Source: Jhaorihella thermophila
GTDB taxonomy: Bacteria > Pseudomonadota > Alphaproteobacteria > Rhodobacterales > Rhodobacteraceae
NCBI RefSeq assembly: GCF_900108275.1
Contig: NZ_FNVD01000018.1
Span: 1 to 43,132, forward strand
Length of the DNA: 43,132 nucleotides
Direction: 5' to 3'
Below the pieces are notes generated by a model. That model was not told where the DNA came from. It saw only the letters and a list, made by a program, of their open reading frames with translations, and did no database searches. A program made the translations under genes and the position numbers. This document shows positions 8,424 to 16,773 of this stretch, piece after piece (the first letter of the stretch is position 1; every line of letters starts with the position of its first letter).

Positions 8424-8597
8424 GGACAATGCCACACCGGATACCCAGACCGTTCTCGGATGGGTAGGAGGCTGGATCGAGGACTACAACGAAAACCACC
8501 CGCACTCAGGGCTGAAACTGCGCTGGCCTCGCGAGTTCATCGCAGCCCAAATCGCAACCGCCAAAGTGTCAGGTCGAAATGGGGGCCAGTTCACCCG
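8424..8597 (+). pseudogene. IS3-family transposase (OrfB) C-terminal remnant
   Basis: In the frame inherited from the cupin gene, the translation changes to TVLGWVGGWIEDYNENHPHSG, then LKLRWPREFIAAQ, the C-terminal end of IS3-family OrfB integrases (the YNENHPHSGL pattern near the end of the rve domain). Only about 50 residues remain; the catalytic DDE region is absent. Past 8566 the sequence TGTCAGGTCGAAATGGGGGC resembles the terminal region of such elements. The remnant replaced the 3' end of the cupin gene. The exact junctions cannot be fixed by eye, and no left end is present. Confidence 0.75.
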
Positions 8598-8818
8598 TCT
8601 CACTGTCATCGCTCAATCTTCTTCTAGACGGCCTCGCCGGCCAAGAGCTCGCACTATCGGAGCATTCGATTTCTCTGATCGTGATCAAGGCGTGCTGTCA
8701 CAATAGACCTGTTGAATCAGTATAGTGCAGTTGAAACGCATTAAGACGCGGCTTGCCACCTGACGTCACCGTCAGCGATATCGGGTGGCGGCCGCGCCAA
8801 TACCGTGTAAGGCTAAAC
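8598..8818. other. Intergenic region after the IS3 remnant
   Basis: No gene is visible. The stretch holds the presumed outer end of the IS3-type remnant and the leader of the next operon. The base composition is lower in GC around 8700-8745, and the forward operon at 8819 must be transcribed from here or from further upstream. No convincing -35/-10 pair was found. Confidence 0.5.
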
Positions 8819-9661
8819 ATGAGACTCTTGTTGCTCCTCATTCTCGTGCTCTTGATGATCGCAATCGCCGCCTTGGCGCTCTGGCGGCAGTCTGACCGGC
8901 GCGCCGACCGGGCGGAGATGGACCGCCTGATCGTCTCGCAACCCTCCGACCCACCCGTCTTTTCGGACGATATGGTCGCGAACCTGCCCGAACCGGCGCG
9001 GCGCTTCTTCACCTTTGCCATTGCCGAGGGCACGCCGCTTTACACGATCGCCCTGATCGAGATGCAGGGCCGGTTCGGCATGGGCGACAAGGCCGATCCC
9101 GGCTACATGCCGATGCGCGCGACACAGGTGCTGGCCGCGCCGGAGGGCTTCGTATGGGCGATGTCGGGCGGTTTGCGGACGATGCGCATGTCGGGCTCCG
9201 ACAGCGGATCATGGACACGTTTCTGGCTTTACGGCCTGGCGCCGGTGGTACGTTTCGGCGGTGACCCGGATCATACCCGCTCCGCCTTCGGACGCTACGT
9301 CGCCGAAGCCGCCTTCTGGACGCCGGCGGCCGTGCTGCCCGGCCCCGATGTCACCTGGGAGCCCGTCTCGGAGGACACCGCAAGGTACACGATGCGGCGC
9401 GGCGATCTGGAACAGTCGGTCGACGTGACCGTCGATGCCGAGGGGCGGCCGCTGCAGGTCTCCTTCCTGCGCTGGAGCGACGCGAACCCAGAGAAGATTT
9501 ATCGCCTGCAGCCGTTCGGCGGGTATCTTTCGGAGTTCCGGGAGTTCGATGGGTTCACCCTGCCGACCCATGTGGAGGCCGGCAACATGTTCGGAACGGA
9601 TGACTATTTTCCGTTTTTCATCGCCGATGTGACGTCTGTGACGTTCCCGAGGGCGGAGTGA
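8819..9661 (+). CDS. DUF6920-family protein, membrane-anchored
   Basis: 280 residues from ATG 8819 (AAGG nearby). The N-terminus MRLLLLLILVLLMIAIAALA followed by LWRQSDRRADRAE is a single membrane anchor or uncleaved signal. The remainder is a soluble domain beginning NLPEPARRFFTFAIAEG and rich in paired strands (IALIEMQGRFGMG, FWLYGLAPVVRFGGD, EFDGFTLPTHVEAGNMFG), the pattern of the DUF6920 (earlier DUF6544) family. No biochemical function is established for that family to my knowledge. It opens a forward operon with overlapping junctions: serine hydrolase, M23 peptidase, CPBP protease, small membrane protein. An envelope-related role is inferred from these neighbours. Confidence 0.8.
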   Translation: MRLLLLLILVLLMIAIAALALWRQSDRRADRAEMDRLIVSQPSDPPVFSDDMVANLPEPARRFFTFAIAEGTPLYTIALIEMQGRFGMGDKADPGYMPMRATQVLAAPEGFVWAMSGGLRTMRMSGSDSGSWTRFWLYGLAPVVRFGGDPDHTRSAFGRYVAEAAFWTPAAVLPGPDVTWEPVSEDTARYTMRRGDLEQSVDVTVDAEGRPLQVSFLRWSDANPEKIYRLQPFGGYLSEFREFDGFTLPTHVEAGNMFGTDDYFPFFIADVTSVTFPRAE

Positions 9662-11547
9662 TGCAACAGTCCGCGCAGATCCTGGTCATAGCGCTGCTGG
9701 TCGCTCTGACGCTTACGCTTGCGATGCCCCTGCGCGCCGACGGTACCGACGAGGCCGTCCTCGCGGCCCGTCTGGACGCGCTGGCGGACGGCTTCATGCG
9801 GCAGGAACGGGTGCCCGGCGCGATCGCGGTCGTCGTTGCGGGCGACACCACTATCCTGCGCGGCTACGGGTTGGCCGATCTCGAGGCGGAAACGCCTGTC
9901 AGCCAGAACGACACACGCTTCGAGATCGGTTCGATCACCAAGCTTTTCACCTGGATCGCGGTGATGATGCTTGTCGAGGAGGGTGCGGTCGGCCTCCATG
10001 ACGACATCACGCCGATCCTGCCGGAGAGTCTCGTCCCCGGAGACGCGCCACTGACGTTGGCGCAACTGGTGAGCCACCGGCCGGGCTTCGAGGAAAGCTT
10101 CGCCATTTTCGACGACGCCATCGCCAGCCTGCCGCGGGCCGAGGCGCTGGCGGCGGCCGCGCCCGAGCAGGTGTTTCCACGAGGGGAGGTGACGTCCTAC
10201 TCGAACTGGGGCGCAGCATTGGCCGGCCATGTCGTCGAGACACTAGCTGGCATGCCGTGGGAGGACTTCGTCGAGACCCGCATCCTCGACCCGCTCGGCA
10301 TGGAGGACACCACGACGGGCGAGGCAGGTCGCAGTGACGACCAGCCGCCGCTCTCGGTCAGCTACCGGGTTCAGGATGGCATCGCGCATCCGGCCTTCCG
10401 TATCGACATCGGCGCCTTTGCGCCCGCAGGCGGGATGGCGAGTACGGCCGCCGACATGGAACGGTTCCTGCAGTTCCTGATGAGCGATGGCGCGGTCGGT
10501 GACACACGACTTCTCGAACCGGAGAGCATGGCCGCCATGCGGACGCGGCTCTTCGACGACCGGCCCGACGCCGCCGACATGGCGCACGGTTTCCAGTCAC
10601 GTCCGTTCTTCGGCACGATGCTTTACGGACACGGCGGCGGGCTGAACGAGTTCCTGTCGAACCTCCTGTTCATCCCCGAGATCGGCGCCGGCGTCTTCAT
10701 CTCGCAGAACGGTGGCGCAGGGACGAGCCTGCCTTTCCTTGTGCCCGAGCTCCTCCTGTCGGAACTCGCGACCGATGCGGGTCTTGCCCTGCAAGCGCCT
10801 GCACCGCCCCCGGATGCCATCGACCGGGCGGCGGAGGCCGCTGGTCTCTACCTGACCAACCGGCGCCCGTTCTCCGGCCGAGGAAAGATCTTCGGCGCTC
10901 TCGGCCCGCTTGTCGTCACTGCCCTGCCGGATGGCGCGCTTTTGCTGCCGACAAACACGGATCCGGTGCCCTTGCGGTTCGAACCCATTGGCCCCGATCT
11001 GTGGCAGAATGACCAAGGCGCACGCGTCTTCTTCCTCCGCGATGTGGACGACCGGGTGTTCCGAATGGCCGATGGAACCGGCGCGCAGACCTGGGACCGG
11101 GCCAAGGGGCTTGCCAACCCGGTCTGGATTGCAGTGACTTTCGGTGTTGCGGTCCTGTTGTCGCTCACCACGCTTGCCGGGCTCGTATGGCGTCACGGAC
11201 TGGCCGGCGGGTCGCGGCAGGGGACTCTTGCAGCGGGCATGGCTGCGGTCTGCGCAGTTGCAGTCCTCACGTTCCTGGCGGCGTGCGTGGCGGCCGCTCT
11301 CGCGGCGACACGATTGGGGTCCGAGTTCCTCTTCGACCAGCCCCAGACGACGCTGGCGGCGGTGTTCTTCCTGGCCAACGCCGTGGTTGTTGTCGCGGGC
11401 CTCATGGCCCTGTCGGTGGCTCTGGCCGTGCACGCGCCAGGCTGGAGTCTGTTCAGAAAGCTCCATCATGGCGTTTTCGCCGTCGCTCTCCTCGCGTTCG
11501 GAGGGATGCTCCTGCATTGGGACCTGGCATTCGGAGGGCCGATCTGA
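9661..11547 (+). CDS. Serine hydrolase (beta-lactamase-like) with C-terminal membrane domain
   Basis: 628 residues; ATG 9661 overlaps the previous TGA, and GTG 9658 is possible. A signal peptide (ILVIALLVALTLTLAMPLRA) is followed by a class C-type hydrolase domain to about residue 380: SxxK at S91-I-T-K94 within FEIGSITKLFTW, YSN in TSYSNWGAAL (about 180), and a third motif HGGGLNEF near 322. After an FLRDVDDRVFRMADG-containing linker domain, residues 480-628 hold four hydrophobic segments (VWIAVTFGVAVLLSLTTLAG, GMAAVCAVAVLTFLAACVAA, AVFFLANAVVVVAGLMALSV, HHGVFAVALLAFGGMLLHW). The family includes such membrane-tethered forms facing the periplasm. The stop overlaps the start of the M23 gene. 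All three catalytic motifs look intact; the substrate is unknown. Confidence 0.88.
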   Translation: MQQSAQILVIALLVALTLTLAMPLRADGTDEAVLAARLDALADGFMRQERVPGAIAVVVAGDTTILRGYGLADLEAETPVSQNDTRFEIGSITKLFTWIAVMMLVEEGAVGLHDDITPILPESLVPGDAPLTLAQLVSHRPGFEESFAIFDDAIASLPRAEALAAAAPEQVFPRGEVTSYSNWGAALAGHVVETLAGMPWEDFVETRILDPLGMEDTTTGEAGRSDDQPPLSVSYRVQDGIAHPAFRIDIGAFAPAGGMASTAADMERFLQFLMSDGAVGDTRLLEPESMAAMRTRLFDDRPDAADMAHGFQSRPFFGTMLYGHGGGLNEFLSNLLFIPEIGAGVFISQNGGAGTSLPFLVPELLLSELATDAGLALQAPAPPPDAIDRAAEAAGLYLTNRRPFSGRGKIFGALGPLVVTALPDGALLLPTNTDPVPLRFEPIGPDLWQNDQGARVFFLRDVDDRVFRMADGTGAQTWDRAKGLANPVWIAVTFGVAVLLSLTTLAGLVWRHGLAGGSRQGTLAAGMAAVCAVAVLTFLAACVAAALAATRLGSEFLFDQPQTTLAAVFFLANAVVVVAGLMALSVALAVHAPGWSLFRKLHHGVFAVALLAFGGMLLHWDLAFGGPI

Positions 11548-12512
11548 TGCTCGCGACGATCCTTTTCTTTCAGGTGGCGCTCCCGGTCGGACTGCTCGTC
11601 TGGCTTCTGGCATTCCCGTCCGGATCGGTCGCGGGTCTTTTGCTTCAGATCGTCGGCACCGGCACTTTCCTGTTCGCGCTCGCGCGGGTCGCGCAATGGG
11701 CGGTGCCGGTCTGGTGGCTGCCCTGGGTCTATGGCGCCATCTGGTTCGCGGGGGTCCTTCTGGCGGTGCTCGCGCGACCGGGTCTTGGCGGGCTGGCGGT
11801 CTGGCCCTCGGGTGGCTGGAACTGGGTAGGAGCAGCGGTGTCCGCGAGTCTTCTGGGTCTGGGCGCCTGGTTCGGCGGTCAGGCCCTGATGGGACGGGCC
11901 GCGCCTCCCGTGCCGGTGGTCGACATCTCCAACCCGTTCGGTTCAGGTCACTTCCTGGTCGCCAGCGGCGGCTCCCATCCCATCGTCAACGCCCATATGC
12001 GCACGCTCGATGACAGTGTCGAACGGTTCCGGCCCTGGCGCGGTCAGTCCTATGCGGTGGACTTCTTCGGCCTTGGGCCCTGGGGCTTGCGCGCGCAAGG
12101 CTGGCGGCCCAGCGACCCCGCGGCCTATGCCATCTTCGGAGCGCCGCTTGTCGCGCCCTGTTCCGGTACGGTGGTCGCGGTCGAGAACGCGATGCCGGAC
12201 TTCGACGTGCCGCAGGAGGACCCGGTGAACCGCCTCGGCAACCACGTCATCCTGCGCTGCGGCGATGCCGAGATTGTGCTGGCCCACATGCGGCAGGGCA
12301 GTGTCACGGTGGCTCCGGGCGACAGGGTTGCCGACGGCGATCCGCTGGGTCAGGTCGGCAATTCCGGCGCCTCGACAGAGCCGCATCTTCACATCCATGC
12401 GCAACGCCCCGCCGCCGAAGGCGCGCCGCCAATTTCGGGTGAGCCGCTGGGCCTGCGGATCGACGGGCGTTTCCTTGTCAGGGGGGACCGGCTGAGAGGC
12501 CGCGCGGGATGA
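11547..12512 (+). CDS. Membrane-anchored M23-family metallopeptidase
   Basis: 321 residues; ATG 11547 shares a base with the upstream stop. The first 125 residues contain four hydrophobic segments (ILFFQVALPVGLLVWLLAF, LLLQIVGTGTFLFALARVA, WVYGAIWFAGVLLAVLA, and one near 95-115). The C-terminal part is an M23/LytM beta-sheet domain: APCSGTVVAVENAMPDFD, then NHVILRCGDAEIVLAHMRQG, then the signature PHLHIHAQRP at about 288, whose two histidines belong to the zinc site. M23 enzymes cut peptidoglycan cross-links or act as regulators of amidases. The unusual multi-pass N-terminus is of interest. Next to membrane serine hydrolases and a CPBP protease, it supports an envelope-modifying operon. Confidence 0.85.
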   Translation: MLATILFFQVALPVGLLVWLLAFPSGSVAGLLLQIVGTGTFLFALARVAQWAVPVWWLPWVYGAIWFAGVLLAVLARPGLGGLAVWPSGGWNWVGAAVSASLLGLGAWFGGQALMGRAAPPVPVVDISNPFGSGHFLVASGGSHPIVNAHMRTLDDSVERFRPWRGQSYAVDFFGLGPWGLRAQGWRPSDPAAYAIFGAPLVAPCSGTVVAVENAMPDFDVPQEDPVNRLGNHVILRCGDAEIVLAHMRQGSVTVAPGDRVADGDPLGQVGNSGASTEPHLHIHAQRPAAEGAPPISGEPLGLRIDGRFLVRGDRLRGRAG

Positions 12513-13303
12513 GCAGCGCCAGCTACCGTCCCTTCGCGTTTCTGGCCGCCACGATCCTCTGGACCTGGGCATTCTGGCTGGGACTTGCGGTCTCCGGACT
12601 GGAGGCATGGGAAAATCCGGGCCGCTGGCTGGTCTATGCAGGCGGGATCGGGCCGCTTGTCATGGGACTCTGGTTTCAGCACCACCACAGCGGCGCACGG
12701 GGGCTTCGTGACCTTTGGGTCCGCCTGATCGACCCGCGCCGGGCGCCGCTCTGGCTCTGGGCGGCAGCGCTTCTTCTGATCCCGGCATTGTCGCTGATCG
12801 CGCATGGAGTCCTCTGGCTCGGTGGCGCACCGGGGCCGGTGTTTGCGATGCCGGCCGACAACTGGGCTGCGTTGCTTGGGCTTGCGGTGTTCCTGTTTGT
12901 GTTCGGTCCGCTCCCCGAGGAAATCGGCTGGCGCGGCTACGGGCTCGATGCGCTGCTGACGGCGGTTTCGCCGCTCGCGGCGGCCGGTCTTCTGGGCCTC
13001 GTCTGGGCCGCATGGCATCTGCCGCTTTTCGCGGTGCCGGGCTACTACGACGAATTCGGCGGACCGCCGGTGCTCTGGCTGTTCCTGTGGTCGATCCTGA
13101 TGAAATCCATTCTTATGGCATGGGGGTATCTCGCTTCGGACAGATCGCTTCTCATGATGGTGGTCTTCCACTTCATGATCAACGCCACGGGCGAGGTCAT
13201 CGTCATGCCGCCCGATGCCGAAGCCGTCTTTCAACTGCTTTTGACCGTGACTGCCATGGTCTCGGCTGTCGCGCTTTGGCGCGTCGGACGGAGGCATAGC
13301 TGA
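12509..13303 (+). CDS. CPBP-family intramembrane glutamic endopeptidase
   Basis: 264 residues with about seven hydrophobic segments. The three CPBP (Rce1/Abi) motifs are visible: EEIGWRGYGLDAL (about 137-149) with paired glutamates and Arg, HLPLF (about 170), and FHFMINATGE (about 222-231). The family comprises membrane-embedded proteases, including CAAX-prenyl peptidase relatives and bacteriocin self-immunity proteins. It starts at ATG 12509, overlapping the M23 stop by 4 bases. A second CPBP gene lies in the convergent operon at 19939-20772. The substrate is unknown; immunity, maturation of a secreted product, or signalling are all possible. Confidence 0.87.
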   Translation: MSSASYRPFAFLAATILWTWAFWLGLAVSGLEAWENPGRWLVYAGGIGPLVMGLWFQHHHSGARGLRDLWVRLIDPRRAPLWLWAAALLLIPALSLIAHGVLWLGGAPGPVFAMPADNWAALLGLAVFLFVFGPLPEEIGWRGYGLDALLTAVSPLAAAGLLGLVWAAWHLPLFAVPGYYDEFGGPPVLWLFLWSILMKSILMAWGYLASDRSLLMMVVFHFMINATGEVIVMPPDAEAVFQLLLTVTAMVSAVALWRVGRRHS

Positions 13304-13695
13304 TGTGGATAGCGATCTTCGGATACGGCCTGGCCGCGCTCGCGCTCGCAACCAGCCTTGGCATGATCGTCCTCGGTCGTCGCTGGCAGGCCATCGAGTC
13401 GACCGCATACGGAGGCGACCGGCGCCCGATCTGGTTCTGGACGGCGGCGGCGGTGCTGCTGACTGTCTGGGCACTTGCGGCCGCGGAATTTTCGGCGTCC
13501 GACCGCAACTGGGCCGGATGGACGCTGATTGTCGGCGTGCCACTTGTCTGGGCGGTAAAGGCGGCGGCGCTGGTGTTCAATCCCAAGGGGCGCAGGACCG
13601 TGTCCGGGATCGACACAGACAGTGCCTGGCGACGGATCGGACTGGCGCGTCTGCCGATCGTTATCGTGCTAATTGCGCTGACCGCGCTTGCGTGA
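13303..13695 (+). CDS. Small membrane protein of unknown function
   Basis: 130 residues with four predicted membrane segments: IAIFGYGLAALALATSLGMI, IWFWTAAAVLLTVWALAAAE, GWTLIVGVPLVWAVKAAALV and LARLPIVIVLIALTALA. No conserved catalytic motif is seen. The ATG overlaps the TGA of the CPBP gene by a single base (TGATG), so it is the last gene of the forward operon and probably made together with the protease. It ends 125 bp before the convergent serine hydrolase gene, and no clear terminator hairpin is visible in that gap. I do not recognise the family. Confidence 0.7.
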   Translation: MWIAIFGYGLAALALATSLGMIVLGRRWQAIESTAYGGDRRPIWFWTAAAVLLTVWALAAAEFSASDRNWAGWTLIVGVPLVWAVKAAALVFNPKGRRTVSGIDTDSAWRRIGLARLPIVIVLIALTALA

Positions 13696-13820
13696 GCCCG
13701 CACGAAACGAGAGTTATGGCTTGATGCAACTGACGAGACGCCGGGGCATCAAGGTCGCAAGAACATGATCGCGCCTGGTCGGGCTTTGCGAAATGGGGCG
13801 TGTCGAAGCGAGATGCACCC

Positions 13821-15326
13821 TCATCGTCGCCGCTGAGGGGAGAGAGCCAGAGCCACAAGGCCCACCCCGGCCAGCGCCGAGGTCGCGCCAAGCCTGGACC
13901 AGAGGCCGGGCAGGATCGAGAACAGGAACAGGTAGTCCTGCGCCGCGGCCCAGAACGGCCAGAGGATCAGTGCCGCGCCGACCCCGCCGAGGATGACCCG
14001 GGCAACCCGGGGCCGCCGCCCGGGCCGTGTTGCCCGCCACAGACCGAACGCCCCGATGAGGAGGCCGAGCGCGATTGCGACCCGTGCCGCGGTCTCGGCC
14101 CAGAGCACGCGCGTCATGCCCACGGGTGCGACGCCGAGGCTCTCGGACCAGGCCCGCAGGATCGCGGCGAAGAGCGGCCAGGCGCGCTGGCTGTTGGCGA
14201 GGATCACGATGCCGTCGCCGCTCTCGGGCACCAGATGGATGTGACTCATCCAGCCGTAGCCCTGGCCGCCGTGCCAGACCGCCGCGCGCCCGTCCGACAG
14301 GACTTCGGTGAAATGGCCCAGCCCGTAGCCTTGGGCGGCAAATCCGAACAGGCCGCCGACCGCCACCTCGGGCCTGTGCAGCGCGGTCACACCCTCCGGG
14401 GAGAGGACCGATTGTTCGGCACCCGCCATGCCGGCCGCGGCAAAATGCGCGATGTCGGCTGCTGTGGCGAAGAGCCCTCCCGACGCGCGCCCCGGATAGA
14501 CGTAAGGAGCGACAGGCCGGCCCCGCAGATCGTGGCCCGTTGGCATCGGTTCGCCGGTCCAGTCGAAACTGGCCCGTGCCATGCCGAGGGGCGCCAGCAC
14601 CTCGCGCGCCATGAATAGGGCGAAGTCCTCGCCCGTGCAGTCCTCGATCACGAGTTCCAGCAGGTTGAAGCCGGTGTCGGAATAGCTGAACCGCGTACCC
14701 GGCGCGGCGATCAGGGAGAAGTCCTGCGCGATGTGTTCGGGCAAGCCGGGTCTCGGCCCATCGGGCGGAAAACGTGCCGCGTAGTCGCCGAGGTCGACAC
14801 CCGCAGAGTGGCTCAGCAGCATGCGCGGCGTGATCCCGGCTGCCTCCTCGGGCAGGGACCAGTGCGTCAGGCACGCGTCGATGGGCGCGTCGAGATCCAG
14901 CCGGCCGGTCTCGGCCAGCCGCATCGCACCCCATGCGGTGACAGGCTTGGAGATCGATTCGACCCGGAACAGCGCATCAGCAGTCATTGGCGTGTCCGAC
15001 GCCTGATCAGCCATGCCGAAAGCGCCGGTCCAGACCGGCGCGCCCCCTTCGATCAGCACGACAACCGCGCCCGGCACGCCGTCGGCCGCCATGCGGGTTG
15101 GAATTTCGATGGCCCATTGCGGCGCCCGCGTCGGCGCATCGTCCTGCCCCGCCGCCACTGCCGGCAAGACAGCGGCCAGCAGGATAAGTCCGAGCCCGCC
15201 ACGCGTTCGATGGTGCTGCCGGTGTGTCCCGCCGGCCCGCGCCGTGGCATGGGACGGGCTTGCCGAGGTTGAAGGCCGATAGCTGCCTGCGCCGACTGCA
15301 CACGCAAGAGCAAAGTAGCCAATCAT
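13821..15326 (-). CDS. Serine hydrolase (beta-lactamase-like) with C-terminal membrane segments
   Basis: 501 residues from ATG 15326; a GTG at 15335 with GAGG nearby is an equally good start. Two hydrophobic stretches occur early (MIGYFALACAVGAG and GLGLILLAAVLPAVAA near 44-59), an odd double leader. The hydrolase domain has S124-I-S-K127 in VESISKPVTAWG, YSD in RFSYSDTGFNLLE (about 220) and HGGQGYGW (about 360). The last 110 residues carry three hydrophobic segments (VAIALGLLIGAFGLW, VILGGVGAALILWPFWAAA, ALAGVGLVALAL), the same architecture as the hydrolase at 9661. It is last in the reverse operon, 19 bp after the amidohydrolase stop. Asp replaces Asn in the second motif, common in esterase and peptidase relatives. 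Substrate unknown. Confidence 0.87.
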   Translation of the reverse strand: MIGYFALACAVGAGSYRPSTSASPSHATARAGGTHRQHHRTRGGLGLILLAAVLPAVAAGQDDAPTRAPQWAIEIPTRMAADGVPGAVVVLIEGGAPVWTGAFGMADQASDTPMTADALFRVESISKPVTAWGAMRLAETGRLDLDAPIDACLTHWSLPEEAAGITPRMLLSHSAGVDLGDYAARFPPDGPRPGLPEHIAQDFSLIAAPGTRFSYSDTGFNLLELVIEDCTGEDFALFMAREVLAPLGMARASFDWTGEPMPTGHDLRGRPVAPYVYPGRASGGLFATAADIAHFAAAGMAGAEQSVLSPEGVTALHRPEVAVGGLFGFAAQGYGLGHFTEVLSDGRAAVWHGGQGYGWMSHIHLVPESGDGIVILANSQRAWPLFAAILRAWSESLGVAPVGMTRVLWAETAARVAIALGLLIGAFGLWRATRPGRRPRVARVILGGVGAALILWPFWAAAQDYLFLFSILPGLWSRLGATSALAGVGLVALALSPQRRR

Positions 15327-15345
15327 GGTCCGCACGATGCGCACC

Positions 15346-16773
15346 TCATTCCCCGGCGGCGAGGAGCCGGGCCTCCATCGCCTCGAGCGCGGCACGGTCC
15401 AGCACACGACCGCCCACGATAACGGCACGCGGGTTGCGCAGCGTTTCGAGCCCTTCCAGCGGGTTCGCATCGACCAGCACGAGGTCGGCGCGACGTCCGG
15501 GCCCGACGGTCCCGTCCTGATCCGCCAGACCGAAAAAGCGCGGCGGCGCGACCGTTGCGGTGTAGAGCGCCTCGCGCGGGGTCAACCCGGCAGCGACATA
15601 GATGTCGAGCTCATCAAGCAGCGAGAAACCGTGGAAGAGGTAAGGGTTTGCGAAGGACGCGTCCGAGGACGCCAGGATCGGCACGCCTGCCGCATGGGCC
15701 ATGGCGAAGGTCCGCCGGTCGAGCGCGATCGAGGAATCGGCAAGCTGGCGGACATCGTCGGTCAGCGCCTGCAGGCGGAAATCCGGGCGATCCCATGACG
15801 CGCGCACCTCGGGCGGCAGCATGCGCATGCGCGGCGCGTCGGGCGCGGGCCAGTTGCCGGTGTAGAAGTCCGCGACGACGAGCGTTGGGCTCACGTGAAG
15901 CCCCGCGGCCGCCATCCGGGAAAGGACGCGGTCGCAAAGGGCTTCGTCCCAGGTCTCGAGCACGATGCGGTTGTGCCCGGCCATCCGCGCCATCACCGCC
16001 TGAAGGTCGCCGCCATGCATGAGCGTGTCGCGGATCTCTGCCACCATCTCGCCTTCCCGCGTGGCGCAGGCCTTGGTCACACGGCCGAAGTGTTCCATCC
16101 CGTCGTGGCCGGCCCTGATCGCGGTGTCGAGCGGGATCTGCTCGGGAATGTGGCCCACGAGCGGCAGGCCAGCTTCGGATGCCGCCTCGGCCAGGGCCAG
16201 ATAGGTGGCCTCGTCCAGCATCGAATAGGACTTCACCGCGGCCCAGCCTTCGGCCGCGATCCGGTCCACCACCGCGCGTGCTTCCTCGGGCGTGTCGGCC
16301 AGGAACATGCCCGGCCAGGAGCCGGGGCTCGCATCGACCCAGGCACCCGAAAGGATAAGGCGCGGCCCGAGGACGTCTCCTGTCTCGATCCGGGCCTGAA
16401 GGGCTTGCTGGTCCGCGATGGGCCAGAGCGCGCCCATGTCGCGGATGCCGGTGATGCCGTTTATCAGGTAGAGCGGTAGCGCGGTGTCGGGTTCGGTCGG
16501 CGATGAGAAGATGTGAACATGGCTGTCCCAGAGACCCGGGATTAGGAAGCCGCCTTCACCGTCGATGTGCCGGACATCGTCGCCTGCGGTCAGATCCGGA
16601 CCGACAGCCGCAATTTCGGTTCCCTCGATCAGCACGGACTGTCCCGGCGCAAGGGCACCGCTTTCGATATCCACGATCGTGACGTCGTTCAGGAGCGTGT
16701 CGGCCTGAGCGGCGGATGTTGCGAGGATCGTCACCCACGCGACAAGGATGCTTTTCCAGTATCGGTGTCTCAT
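15346..16773 (-). CDS. Secreted amidohydrolase-family metal-dependent hydrolase
   Basis: 475 residues with a signal peptide (KSILVAWVTILATSAAQA then DTLLND). Amidohydrolase landmarks appear in order: the composite strand VTIVDIESGALAPGQSVLIE, the metal motif H85-V-H87 in LWDSHVHIF, a candidate carboxylated lysine in WAAVKSYSMLD, GHIPEQI, GMEHFGR, and SSDASF carrying the metal/catalytic aspartate. The end has the usual GTVGPGRRADLVLVDANPL. Relatives include imidazolonepropionase-like and prolidase-like enzymes; the precise substrate cannot be read. The start overlaps the stop of the upstream reductase gene by 4 bases, so the two are coupled. Confidence 0.87.
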   Translation of the reverse strand: MRHRYWKSILVAWVTILATSAAQADTLLNDVTIVDIESGALAPGQSVLIEGTEIAAVGPDLTAGDDVRHIDGEGGFLIPGLWDSHVHIFSSPTEPDTALPLYLINGITGIRDMGALWPIADQQALQARIETGDVLGPRLILSGAWVDASPGSWPGMFLADTPEEARAVVDRIAAEGWAAVKSYSMLDEATYLALAEAASEAGLPLVGHIPEQIPLDTAIRAGHDGMEHFGRVTKACATREGEMVAEIRDTLMHGGDLQAVMARMAGHNRIVLETWDEALCDRVLSRMAAAGLHVSPTLVVADFYTGNWPAPDAPRMRMLPPEVRASWDRPDFRLQALTDDVRQLADSSIALDRRTFAMAHAAGVPILASSDASFANPYLFHGFSLLDELDIYVAAGLTPREALYTATVAPPRFFGLADQDGTVGPGRRADLVLVDANPLEGLETLRNPRAVIVGGRVLDRAALEAMEARLLAAGE

